Shown here: positions 46,201 to 56,700 of the stretch, piece after piece
How the letters are laid out: the number at the start of each line of letters is the position of its first letter
Position numbering within the stretch: the first letter of the stretch is position 1
Source of the DNA: Henricia sp. BOLD:AAB3569
Taxonomy: Eukaryota > Echinodermata > Asteroidea > Spinulosida > Echinasteridae
Direction: 5' to 3'
DNA length: 64,000 nt
NCBI GenBank assembly: GCA_037783545.1
Contig: JBBELK010000329.1
Span: forward strand, 5,408,501 to 5,472,500
Made by a program: the position numbers and the translations under genes
Notes under the pieces: model-generated
Told to the model about the DNA's origin: nothing
Databases searched by the model: none
Seen by the model: the letters and a program-made list of their open reading frames with translations, nothing else

Positions 46201-49200
46201 ATAGTATTTTAGGGAGGTATTTAATATGCAGGTATCTGTAACTAGCTGGCACCACACAACCTACAATCATGTACTTAGGCATTCGCTCCAGGTTCACGTC
46301 TAAAATCAATGAGGAATCACATGACACATCATCCATAAACCGTAAGGCACTAATAACTTGCAGTCTTGACGTTTTACGTTTGTATTTACATGTAGGAGCG
46401 GTGAGAATTGTGGCGTGCAACCATTTGAGGTCACATGAGTTTTTCTCCGATTCCATCAACAAGTGTCCGATTTATGGCTTCAGATGCCCAAAAGGTTGGT
46501 CAAACAAAGCACAGTCCTTGACTTTTTCTCGTATCAAAGACATTTTTCTCACGGACGAAACCTTGAACCGTGTTTTTGAATCTGTTCTGTAAAATATCAA
46601 TCTCGAAATGCCGTGTATAGTTTTGAATAGAATTTGGCAGTCTGTGCGTTTATGTCCGTGGGTGCACCCCTCAAGGACACCGCACACGTAAACAAAATGA
46701 CGTCATTGTTTCTTGGCTCTATAGATGATGAGCCCTTTGACGTCACAGCAAACCAAAAATACCCCGCGTTATGCGCACGCATCGTGTTTTACATAAATTT
46801 GGTTTAGGAATGAGGTTGCATGTCAAAACGTCTTTGAATTATGTGACCTTTGGCATCATTACCAAACCAAATTTATGCAAAACAGGATGCGTGCGCATAG
46901 CGATGACCTTTTTTCAACAGAGGGCGGTTTACATATAAACAGAGAGTACATCGTCTATTCTACTCTCTTTACTCCCTCCTCCCGAGGTAACAACCAATCA
47001 CGTGTAAATATATTTTACCGTTTAGATGACGATACCTACGAGAACTTTGTCAATGGTGAATGCTTCAGTGAAAGCTCAGTTGCCATCATGGGCTTCCACT
47101 CTATCCTCAACAAACCGCCCCCGGGTGTCCAACACCAGAAGTACTTCGCGGCAACCACCGACACATCGCCCTACTGCATGGGTAAGTCAAGCTACAGACT
47201 GCTTTACGGGGACGTCATGCCTTCCACCATTATGGGTGTCATTTGACAATCATGACCCACGAGGCCTGATAGAGTGGTAACCGGCAAAATAAGTGAGAAA
47301 AGCATACATTTGTTGCACTTATTTTGCTTAACCTTGTGCTAGGATGTTTCGCCATGGTTGTTGCGCCGAGTAAGATAAGAATTTCTTTCTTCAGGCTAAT
47401 TTGTGATCAAGTAAAAAACACTTCCGTTTTTTACAAGCTGAGTACATGCTCAAAATTTTGAACGTATCACAACTCGCGCATGCAGCATTTTCGAATGAAA
47501 ACACGTGTATTGTTATGCACGTTCAGGTACGTTGGCGCGTGTGTACGTGCGTGTTTACGAGCGTGGCCGGTGACACCCTGATATTCCCGAATGTTGCACA
47601 TGGCCTAAAGCAGTCTATAATGGGATCGCTTTCAGAAAAAGCGGTATGGAAGGAACCTGGAGTGAAATGACGAACTGAATTAACTTGGGCGGAAATTGTT
47701 AGTGTGATGTTGTGATTTCAGTGCGACGTTTTACATGTATATTTTTTTCCCCAGAGAACGCCTTTCACTTCCGACTGTATATTGAGGACCCATGGTTCTC
47801 AGAGACCTTCAAAGGGTGGGCCTTTGTGACTCTCTTCGGTACTAAGGGCAAGACACAGAAGACAAAGCTTAACCGGTAAGCATTTTATACCCTCCAACCG
47901 CCTACTGATATTTTGGGCAGACCTGTCTAAGCACTGGACCAGTAAATACACTTAAAATGTCAGGAACCGTAAGGGTGATAGCTTCAAATCAAGTTGACCA
48001 CTCCAGATGCTTACTTTTGCTGAGGCCGGATGACGTGTAAACACGCTCTGGCAATGTATAGTCACAGGGGCAGTTGACGAGTTAAAACGTCAGCTTTGCC
48101 GCTTTCTTCCACGGTTGACTTGTAAACACGTCCATTTAATTGTCTACCATTCATTTGTACACACCGTGTTTTAAACTTGAAGTTGACGGCTGTGGACGGC
48201 CTGTCAGTGTAGCAAATCTCACCCGACATTGAAACCAAAATGCACTCGGGGCTGCTGCTTACAAGAAGTATGCGTGGTACGGCCGAGTACAGCTTGCAAG
48301 TACATGTGTCTGTTTGTGAGCGATATACTAATGCACTGTCTGCGTAGCTCTGTTGTGATTGGTCATAAATGGTCACGCGGGTTCGGCTCAATTGACAGCT
48401 CGGAACTATAAATTTCGGTGAGGTGTGAGGTCTGTTTTTTTCTGCTTGCGCAAAACAGGGCGAGTGTGAACTTCAAACCGGGCACCGAGGTGAACTTCAT
48501 TGCCAACACCGACGTGGATCCAGGAGACCTGACTTCACTGCAGTTCTACTGGGATCATGACTTCGAGTTCACGAACCCATTTGACTGGCCCATCTTTGAC
48601 GATAACGAGATTTACATTCACCAAATTGTGATAAAATCTCCTTTGCCCCAGAAAACGTAAGTAGAAAAAAAGATAAATTTATTTACTGAGCAGCAAAAGT
48701 AATGCAAATTTTTAGTTTAATCAAAATTTGAAAATTTCTTTTGTAATTAAGTTAACATCAAAATATTCACATAACAGCTTTTGTATTACTGCATCAAGCT
48801 TCTGCGTTTCTTTTGCTGTTCAGTATATGAATGCGCTTGCACATGCATTTTTTTACAAGGGCGCCCTCATGTAAACGAAACTACGTCCCTGACTGCCGTT
48901 TATTTATGGCTCTGTTTTCTGTGTAGTACAGCCAGGAAACAGCCTAGATATTGTGGAGGCTTCACAGAATTTCTTGAAAGCATGGACACACTTTTGTATT
49001 GTTTTCTTGGAACATGGATGAGGTCCTGAGCTGACTTATACACTGATTGCTATGTTTATCATACACTAGTAAAACATGAAGATAATGTCATACAAAGGTA
49101 CCATTTTACACCAAACAAATGTGGTGCTTGTTACCATTGCTATCAACACTTTTACTTTAGTAAGATTTTTCTTGTGAACGCATGAAGTAAAATTTTGGGT

Positions 49201-49586
49201 CACTGCAAATGATGTATAGAGCCTTTGCACGACGGCCATGACAGGGGACAGTCACATTGTTACCATGTGTCATACATGAGTAGGTGCTTTGTGGTTCTAT
49301 TGTTACATCATTTAAATAAGAAAACCTGCCCCCTGTCATGGCCGCTGGGGCTTTATTTAAAGTGAATAATGAGAGCACTGTTCATAAAATACATGCTTAC
49401 AACACGGAAAATCCGATGCAAGCAAAAACACTGTTTCACGTCGTGTCACGTGTAACTGTATCTGCCGTGTACTTAACACAAAGGTTCCTCACTCCGTTTA
49501 TTTCCAGTTACACCATGTGCAACTGGAAACCACGTACTGGAATCAACGCCGACAGGACAGCTTACTTCAACTTGTCCAATTGTTAA
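40287..49586 (+). CDS. PNLIP-like: Secreted pancreatic lipase-family triacylglycerol lipase
   Basis: Eleven exons: 40287-40341, 42057-42317, 42958-43133, 43901-44009, 45344-45460, 45746-45862, 46396-46494, 47026-47181, 47755-47875, 48459-48656 and 49508-49586 (stop TAA). They encode 495 aa (human PNLIP 465). Exon 1 is a signal peptide ([16 protein letters not shown]). Mature N-terminal cysteines are in [10 protein letters not shown]. The alpha/beta-hydrolase triad is complete: Ser180 in FIGHSLGAH, Asp203 in [10 protein letters not shown] and His288 in ACNHLRS. The lid between Cys263 and Cys286 has 22 residues, close to full-length pancreatic lipase and unlike the short lids of phospholipase A1 members. 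The C-terminal PLAT/C2-like colipase-side domain spans about 364-495 ([11 protein letters not shown] to the final cysteine). Predicted role: extracellular digestion of dietary triglyceride. Which PNLIP/PNLIPRP member it matches cannot be told here. Confidence 0.95.
40500..40712 (-). repeat. TCTAGTGGGTA-type SINE, minus strand
   Basis: On the minus strand TGTAGTCTAGTGGGTAGGC, GAGGTTGTAGGTTCGCGCCC and GGCAAGACACTTAATCTC are diverged homologues of the 26275 copy. In lipase intron 1. Confidence 0.75.
41311..41757. repeat. 440-bp foldback element in lipase intron 1
   Basis: GTAATTCCCAAAATTAGGGG and TCCAAAAGTGTG on the left are answered by CATTTTGGACCCCTAATTTT and ATGAATTACCC on the right. TGGGACACCAAAC also occurs twice inside. 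Confidence 0.8.
41865..42035. repeat. Copy of the C-tract-associated repeat
   Basis: ACCATGAAGTGTCAACATTTT and TGGCCCTCGATCCCCCTCC are the reverse complement of sequence at 8200-8330. It ends about 20 bases before lipase exon 2. Confidence 0.7.
42318..42957. other. Lipase intron 2
   Basis: A foldback at about 42715-42848 (TTGTTGCTATGTGGTGCACG versus GTGCACCACGTAGCAACAA). The rest is unrecognised. Confidence 0.6.
43333..43712. repeat. Foldback F, complete copy
   Basis: Inverted halves: CCTCGGAATCTGTTTCCCCG and TTTATTGCATCAAAATCAGTC on the left, GACTGATTTTGATGCAATAAA and GGAAACCTAGATTCTGAGG on the right. The outer word AGGATGTCCCAAAAAATGTCC resembles some Tc1/mariner ends. In lipase intron 3. 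Confidence 0.85.
44098..44362 (-). repeat. SINE copy related to 5005-5309
   Basis: On the minus strand GTTGGCGTAGTGGTTCTTTCC, CAGGTTCGATTCCGGGGC and CGTGGGTTTTCCCCCCAGGG, ending in GGCATAAAGGGCCTTAGTTGC. Better preserved head than the 5005 copy. In lipase intron 4. Confidence 0.85.
44606..44966 (-). repeat. MITE family C copy abutting MITE A
   Basis: ATTAAAGGAGCATGACCAGAG to GGTCACACTCCTTTAAAG. The next element starts within the shared TTTAAAG. Confidence 0.85.
44963..45315 (+). repeat. MITE family A copy
   Basis: AAAGACAGATTACATGATTAG to GTAATGGGGCTTTGATTAAA. It ends about 30 bases before lipase exon 5. Confidence 0.85.
45535..45735. repeat. Repeat shared with LRRC40 intron 2
   Basis: ATACATGATTGGTAAACCGTT, TAACTTTTGAGAAAACAGTC and TTCGCCCTGAACCA words correspond to 920-1050. 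Fills most of lipase intron 5. Confidence 0.7.
45950..46228 (+). repeat. MITE family C copy
   Basis: GAGGAGCGTGTCCAACCCGC to AGTATTTTAGGGAGGTATTT. In lipase intron 6; the right end is missing. Confidence 0.8.
46780..46905. repeat. Foldback in lipase intron 7
   Basis: TATGCGCACGCATCGTGTTTT and ATAAATTTGGTTTAGG are answered by CCAAACCAAATTTATG and AAAACAGGATGCGTGCGCATA. Confidence 0.8.
47192..47622 (+). repeat. Dispersed repeat J copy 2
   Basis: GACTGCTTTACGGGGACGTCA to ATTCCCGAATGTTGCACATGG. In lipase intron 8. Confidence 0.85.
48010..48412 (+). repeat. Dispersed repeat K copy
   Basis: CACCCGACATTGAAACCAAAA to GACAGCTCGGAACTATAAAT matches 10690-10950 in reverse. It ends 46 bases before lipase exon 10. 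Confidence 0.8.
49085..49356 (+). repeat. MITE A fragment carrying a nested MITE B
   Basis: The A sequence runs to CTGCAAATGATGTA at 49216 and resumes as GGGGCTTTATTTAAAG at 49346. Between them is a complete MITE B (49218-49348) with inverted GGCCATGACAGGGG arms. B therefore inserted into A. Confidence 0.85.
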
Positions 49587-50590
49587 TGGTTTAACCGACC
49601 ATCTACAAGTTAAAGGAGGAGATGATATAATTATATTGTACCTTGTACCTTGTACCTGCTAACCCGCTTGGACCCTATATATCACACATCACGTCCCCAC
49701 ATTAAAAAAAGGGATATTTAGGTAGTTGGACTACCCTGTGTTTAATAATATTTTTTTTCCCGCACTTTTTAAAATGTTTTTCATCCAAATTCATAGCTGG
49801 TTAACTTCAATTTCGTTCCATGACGAGTGAAACGCACAAATGCTATTTGATTTGGTCACTGGTCTTTCCAAATGGTCAACCAATTTCAGTATTTGTTCAT
49901 TCAGTGTCATAAGATTTCAATCTTGACTGATGATCATCTACATCATGTAAGGATTGAATTCGTCTTTGTTCAACCGATTACAAGAATTTATTGACCCAAT
50001 TGGTTAGACTGTATAGAGCTTTTTTGACACAATTTTGAAGGACAACTTTTTAGGTTAGTTTCTCTCATGATTCCGAAATTTAACAAATTGTATCATTCAT
50101 CGTACATTTGGCAACTGCTAACCACGAAATCAAAAAGTCATTTTCGAAAAGTATATGGAAACGTACAAAATGGTTCGGACAAATATGAACATGGGAAATG
50201 GAAAGTCGGGTATTTTCGAGACGAAATCGTAGTTTACCGGTTATGAATTTGAATGAAGAAAGTTTAAAATGTGCGGGAAAACCTATATACAAATGGTATC
50301 TCAACGAAAAGATGCACGCACCTATGCCTCAATATAACTTTAAATAAATCTGCTTTTTGTATGATCTGAAAATGTCTAATGCGATCAGGAATTGTTTGTG
50401 GTAACCAGGAATTCTTTGCATTGAGTAAGAAATGTTTACTGTGGATCGGGGAAAGTTTCCATGAGTCAGGAAATGTTTTCACTGGTCCATCGGAACAGTG
50501 CTTTTGACAGATCTAGTTGGTCCTTCTGATTCTGTGCTAGTCTCGGACCATGGGACCAGTGTTAATTTCGACTCTGCACAGTCATGTACT
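49587..50590. other. Downstream of lipase, nothing recognised
   Basis: Lipase 3' UTR must start here. A TTGTACCTTGTACCTTGTAC microrepeat near 49650. No clear AATAAA. Confidence 0.4.
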
Positions 50591-50596
50591 GTATAT

Positions 50597-51087
50597 AAAC
50601 TCCTCAAAAAAAGTTCGGAAAGTCAAGTTTGACTGACGATTTCTCTCTTGTTACTAAATAATTTCCCTTGAATTTGGTATCATTGGAAAGCCCTGTTATT
50701 TCTCTTTACAGTGATGTGTCATTTGTTGTGATTAATCAATTGGGGGATGTGCAGTACAGCAGAATACAGGGGTGGGTGGAAAGTGAAATGTCACAAAATT
50801 CACTGCTATTGTCATGCAGTGCATTCCCCTTTTGCTTGGAGGATGGGAATGTGTCAATGCACGTTTTGACAATAGCAATGCATTTTGTGACATTTCACTT
50901 TACACCTGCCCCCATATTCAGCTGTGCTGCACATCCCCCAATTGCTTAATCATAACAAATGACACATCATCGTAAAGAGGAATAACAGAGCTTTCCAATG
51001 ATATAAAATTAAAGGAAAATTATTTTGCAACAAGAGAAAAATCGTCAGTCAAACTTGACTCTCCGAACTTTTTTTGAGGAGTTTAGT
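50597..51087. repeat. MITE family E, complete copy
   Basis: TAAACTCCTCAAAAAAAGTT to AACTTTTTTTGAGGAGTTTA, about 490 bp. The terminal inverted repeats match over at least 30 bases. Confidence 0.9.
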
Positions 51088-51111
51088 TGTAACCGGTATG
51101 CTCGGTGAGAA

Positions 51112-51448
51112 AATTAAAGGCCCATCATGTCATTTGCAGCTGAAATTTCTTTTTTAAACAAATTCCAGTAACAATGGCATTACATAACTAAAGAATAGTG
51201 TTGATTAAAAATACTTTGTAAACATTTCAGCCACATAGATGTAGGCTTAGTAATACTTCAGAAAACCTTAAAAATTGTGTGCTAACAATTTGGTAATTTC
51301 TCCCACAAAGCTAAAATTTTACACTATGAAAAAAATCATGTGGTGCTTGTTACCATTGCTATCAACACTTTTATTCCGGTTGTTTTTCTTGTCAACTTGT
51401 GAAGTAAATTTGGGGTAACTGCAAATTGATGACTGGGGCTTTAAAACA
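51112..51448 (+). repeat. MITE family A copy
   Basis: Starts ATTAAAGGCCCATC and ends GACTGGGGCTTTAAAAC, with the usual interior. Confidence 0.85.
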
Positions 51449-51449
51449 T

Positions 51450-51990
51450 TTATAATAAACCGAGAAAGTTGTACTCGCAGTACGAGAAAGTTGCATCACC
51501 TAAAAATGTCTTGACAAATTGATCAATAGTTACTTTAATGACAACTTCCCACAATTTGTTGTAATAAATGTTTTCCCAATAAATACCGCAGAATAAAATA
51601 TCTATTATGATTCAGTCTCATTTCTGATTCAAACTTTATTAATGTATGAATCCATTATGGTGATGTCATACTATTGAAACTGTTAATCTACAGTCCGCTG
51701 TTGATTATTTTAAGAATCTACGGAAACTGTAGATTATTTTTTTAAGGAAAAACATAAGAATTGAGAAGTTGATCATTAAATTACTTTGCAAGCTTCAATA
51801 AGTGCCGAATTAATATAATTTCGAAAAACTTTAAATTATAGTGGGAAAATATTTTCTTAGAAAACACGTAAATTTTCAGCCAGTCTCGTATGTTTTAGAC
51901 AATGTCATTTTAAAATGTTGGAAAGAATACATTTTTCTCTTGCATGAAAAATAACCTTTATTGCATCAAAACCAGTCAAGCGAATTAAAG
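51450..51990. other. Intergenic, AT-rich
   Basis: No exon or repeat recognised apart from short direct repeats of AGAAAGTTGnA near 51463-51492. Confidence 0.4.
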
Positions 51991-51992
51991 GA

Positions 51993-52277
51993 GATGTTCA
52001 GATTTTTCCAGAAAATGAATTTCGTTTTAACCTAACAATCATATAAAATACCTCCCCAAAATACTATCTGTGGGACGGAAACCCAAATAGTTTACAAAAC
52101 ATCGGTGGGTTTTGACGATATCCTTGAAAGAAAAACGGATTGAGAACATTTCAGAAATGCTAATGCATGTAATGAAAAAAATATGACAAGTTATATGGTA
52201 CGTGTCAAAATCTCAACATCCATGGGAAAAATGGGAGGCTAAAAAATGTGATCTGGATCGACACGCTCCTTTAAAAG
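51993..52277 (-). repeat. MITE family C copy
   Basis: AATTAAAGGAGATGTTCAGAT to CACGCTCCTTTAAAAG. Confidence 0.85.
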
Positions 52278-52875
52278 TTATGTCATTCTGTTCATCCGGT
52301 GCAACGCCTTGAGAGGAAACTACATGTACTCTGGAGCAACTGCACTGAAAGTCGTGTTAATTTGCAGGCGAGAGCATTTTCAGAATTTCGGGTGAGAAGG
52401 CCTAGCCCTAGTCTAGTGTATAAGCTGATAAAGCTCGTCTTGGTATGAAGTTCATCTTGGTAGCTATAGAGCTACTTTTAAGTGTATCTTAGCATAATGG
52501 AAACACATTTTTGCTGTAGATTCTTACGGCTAGAGTGTGATAAAATCATTGAGTCAACTCGACCGCGACATCGGTACGGTATTGATATTTCACGCGTAAT
52601 TCAATGGTCGAGTTGTTCCAACGCCTCTGTACGTGTACGTCAGCGTGCGCTGTGTAAATTATGACAGGATTTTTCACTCATTTTCGCAAAAAGTAGTGTT
52701 TTTCAACCATCTTATTATTTTTATTTTTGGCCAAAACACCTCAAAATACAGCTTGGTATTAAACTGTCATTTTCTGATTCAGCAACCCAAAATTAGGTGA
52801 AATCAAGTGTTTACCAACTTCTACTAAAAAATGCCTCTTCTTGCCCTAAAACGGCCCTTTTTTTAATATCGCCTG

Positions 52876-53045
52876 CAGCCGATTTCACGAAAAATTGCGT
52901 AGCTTGCGCAACTTTTGAAAATGGCATAAGGCCTAAGCCCCATAGGCTTGCATGTAATATCACAGGAATGTTGCGCAGCTTACGCAATAAAAAGTTGTGC
53001 AAGTGCGCAGTGCATAACTTAGGATTCGTGAAATCGGTTGCTGGA
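52876..53045. repeat. Foldback with CCGATTTCACGAA arms
   Basis: GCAGCCGATTTCACGAAAAA and TTGCGCAACTTTT are answered by AAAGTTGTGCAAG and GATTCGTGAAATCGGTTGCTG. Confidence 0.8.
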
Positions 53046-53074
53046 CTAATTAATGAGTAATGTATTATTATTAT

Positions 53075-53440
53075 TTATTTATTATTATTTCTTTCTGGTA
53101 TTCATACCAAGGATTCCTCAATAGTGCTCATTGCACTGTCACTCGTAAGCGTGAGGAAACCCATGAAGAATTAGAATTAGGATTAGAAATGGCCAGAGAC
53201 ACCGGGGAATCCCCTTGCTCTTCACGAAAAGAATGCTCTGGGATCTTTAGAGTGCGTTACCATTACATAACACACTGGACCAACAGCTTTACATCCCTTC
53301 CGAAGGATGGAGCAAGTGTGGTTGAGTGCCTTGCCCAAGGGCACAGGTACCGCAGCCGGATTCGAACCCGGATTCGAACCCGCAACCCCAAGTTTTCACC
53401 CATGATTGCGAGTCAATGGCCCTAACCACTGAAAAAGAAG
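53075..53440 (-). repeat. SINE with Ser/Leu-type head
   Basis: Third copy of the 32095 family. The B-box region GGATTCGAACCCG is duplicated in tandem (53358-53384). It lies 300 bases upstream of the proposed MED8 start. Confidence 0.85.
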
Positions 53441-53639
53441 AATTTTTTTGATTTCCTGAAAAAGGGTCTCCTAATTGATTAATAATTTGGGTTCAAAATT
53501 ATTTAATGTTGGGTTGAAGCCCGTACTGAAATTAACTTAAGTAGGCGGCTGGCCCTATATGTAGAAGAGTAGAAATAAGTGGAATAGTATTTATAATATC
53601 TAATTAGATTTTTAAATCTCCTTTTAATGCATGTATTCC

Positions 53640-53744
53640 AGATTTTGTCTTACGACAGTTGGCAAAAAAGTCGGCTGAAACGTCGGGCCGTGCGTTGTTT
53701 GGGCCCAATCAGTGGCTAACTTCTCCCAGAAAACTGCAAGTATG
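53640..53744 (+). promoter_or_regulatory. Candidate MED8 5' UTR and start exon
   Basis: GC-richer island after repeats, ending CTGCAAGTATG followed by GTAAGT. An ATG immediately before a strong donor would splice in phase 0 to AATCAAGAGAAAGCG of exon 2, giving [14 protein letters not shown], which aligns with the MED8 N-terminus (human MQREEKQLEASLDAL). Confidence 0.4.
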
Positions 53745-56700
53745 GTAAGTTTTTTGTCCTCCGATTTGGACACGGCTTCGTCAATACCTGCACCTTCAAC
53801 CCTAGTGCACTAACCTTATGGACCTAACAAAAAAATAAAGATTTTCCTAAGAAATTTGTCAACATTTTTCACACTAAAATCATGATTTCTTGTTAAAATC
53901 AAGGTAAAAATTTAGAATTTTTTCTTGATGGGAAAACCCAAATTTAAGAGCGGGAAAAACAATAATTTTTGTATTTTTTCCTTATTGAGCTCATGCCAAT
54001 GACGTCATTTTGGGAGTAAAACAATGTCGCGTCGTTGTGGAAGCAATGTGCGTGCGCGTTGTTTGTGTCCATAGCGCGCGTAACGCGCTATGATGAGGCT
54101 CCCATTGGTGAACTAAACCGCGTTACGCCCACCAGAGACACACACAACGCGCACGCACATTGCTTCCACAATGACTCAGCATTATTTGACTCCCAAAATG
54201 GCATATTCGCATGTGTTCGAAAGGGGTCAATACATTGAAAAAAAATTAGAATGAAATTACCTCCTTAAATCAACAGATCATCCAATTCTAAGATATACTT
54301 CCCACTCGCACTTCTGTCGCAAATGTTGCATTTCTGAGATAAATGATAAAATTACTGCATAAAGTAATGCACAAAATTACGGCGGGAGTGGTCCGTGCGT
54401 AAGCGCGACAACAGGGGGCGCTGCGCGCGCGGGAATGGTTATCTTGTGCACTAACTTGAATGCAATTTTTGAAGGAGAAAATGTGACTTTTCTATAGAAA
54501 AGCAACATTTGCGACTAAAGTGCAAGTGGGAAGTATATCTTAAAATTAGATTATCTGTTGATTCCAGGAGGTAATTTCCTTCAAATCTTTGTTCAATGTA
54601 TACGAAAAAAATACCATGATTTTCTTAGAAAACACTTGGTCCGAGAAAACACTTGGTCCGAAGCATATGCCCTTCGGCTTCTGCTTCGGGACATACATGT
54701 AGTCATGGCTTCGAGATCACCTTGGGCCTATAATCTTAACCATGCCCCTCAATGCAGTCAATATTTGTTTTAATAATTAGTGTCTTTTCATGATAGAATC
54801 AAGAGAAAGCGCTAGATGTTTCTCTGGAGGCACTCACCAATCGAGTTCAAGACTTGAAGTCTTCACTGATAGACTTCCTGGCCAAATTGGAGCAGGAACA
54901 TGCCACCCTGTCATGGTAGGCTCTTCATGCTCATTTGGAATATCAACTACGTGTAAAGGTTGTACGCATGAGCTCCCAATCCCCATCTTTCCAAAGCAGA
55001 AAATTCCATTCCAGTCATTTTTCTCTGATACTTCAGCTTGTCTGATACCTCATTGGCTGCACGTTGGAAAGGTCAACGCACCGCGGTTCAAAGTTCAACA
55101 AATTTGAACTTTGACTGCAGCTCAAAACGCGTTGCATGTAGAAAATCGGTCCATGTGGAAACCATTGCCACGGGCACGCGCAAGACCATTTTTCCGCAAT
55201 AATGTGAGTGCGCTAAGCAAGGTTATGAATATGCATTTTAGGTAGCAAATTCGCTACAAAACAATCCGGCCGCCGGGGACTGTCGGCCGCTCTGGCCGTC
55301 GCACATAAGATGTGTGCGGCCAGAGGCATTCCGGCTAACCGAAAACATGATTACCATGGAAGGTAGGATCATGTTTTTGGATCAGTTTTTCTAAATTGAT
55401 TCAGTTTCTCTGTATTTTTCTGCAGGCCATCTGTGCTCAACAGCTATGCTCTTTTATCAGGTATGCTTTTTACGTATGTAGCAGTCCAGGGGCCAATTTT
55501 ATGGCGCTGTTTAGCAGCTGATTTTGTGCTAACGGAGGCTCCGGCTATTTTATGGAGATCGTAACCTTAAGCACTGCTAAACGTTCAACTTCAGAGCCAA
55601 AATCCGCTAAACTCTAGTGACGCAACAATGCCAGTTTCCAAGCACGCGCATGCTTAAGCACCTCGTGACTGTGAAATAGCCTTAACGTTTAGCTCGATTT
55701 TTCTGCTACAGTAAGCACACATTTTCAGCTAGCGTTAATCAGCGCCATGAAATTGGCCCCTGATTGCATGGAAAAAAAGAAAAAGATAAACTCATTAATT
55801 GGCAATTCAAAAAATCTTGTGCCAATCCAGGATTTTTCTCCAGTCCTTTTAATTTGTTTAAACAGCGTGTATAACCAGAAGTCATAAAATGCAAGTTATT
55901 TGCGATTTTGAAACAATTTCGTCTGGTAATTCTTTGCCTTTTTGTGATTTGTAGGACAGATTAACACACTGAATAAAGTCTTGAAAAGTGACAAGACTCC
56001 TGCTCTGCGGAATCTTGTTCTCCTGCCCTTGACTCTTTCACAGGACAGGGATGAAGATTTAGAGGTTGGTATCTTAACATACATATACAGACACATTTCT
56101 TAACGGGGAATTGGTCCCTTTACATCCAGCCGTAAGTGGGGTTTGCCTAGTCCGACTACCCTTGACGCTAACAGCCTCTCTCGAACGAATTTGACAGGCA
56201 CAAGTCGCAAGACTTAAAGGGCACCTGAAATGGTGTTTTTATCAATGAAATCTGTGCTATGGAACTAGTCTATTAATTTACAATCATAAAAACCCTACTT
56301 GGAAGTTGTTTGGGGGGTTAAAATCAAGGGGGGTTTTTTATGCTAAAAACGAAAATTTACATATGCATGAGCAAAGTGGTGATGTCACATTAGGAAAACA
56401 CAGGAAAATCTCATTCAACTGTGCACAAATTTCCACATTTTTCTTCAACTTGCTGAAACTTTTGTAACCTATGATGGTTTAGGTTTGTTTTACATGTCAA
56501 AACTAAGGCTGGAAACTGCATCATTTTTCCACAATTCCAGTTTGAAGTCGTATGTTTTTTCTTTGCTTTTCTGCTGTGTGTTTCTAAAGTGACATGCCCC
56601 AAACGGCGCCCTCTTTCTGTGAGTTTATGTGAAGAAACTTTGAAAGTTGAAAAGTGCCACTTTTTATTTATGGGGCATCAAAATGAACAGTAGTATTGTC

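Noticed and set aside
46052-46462. 136-codon minus-strand open frame in the lipase gene
   Set aside because: It is antisense to lipase exon 7 and a MITE C copy; no protein similarity.
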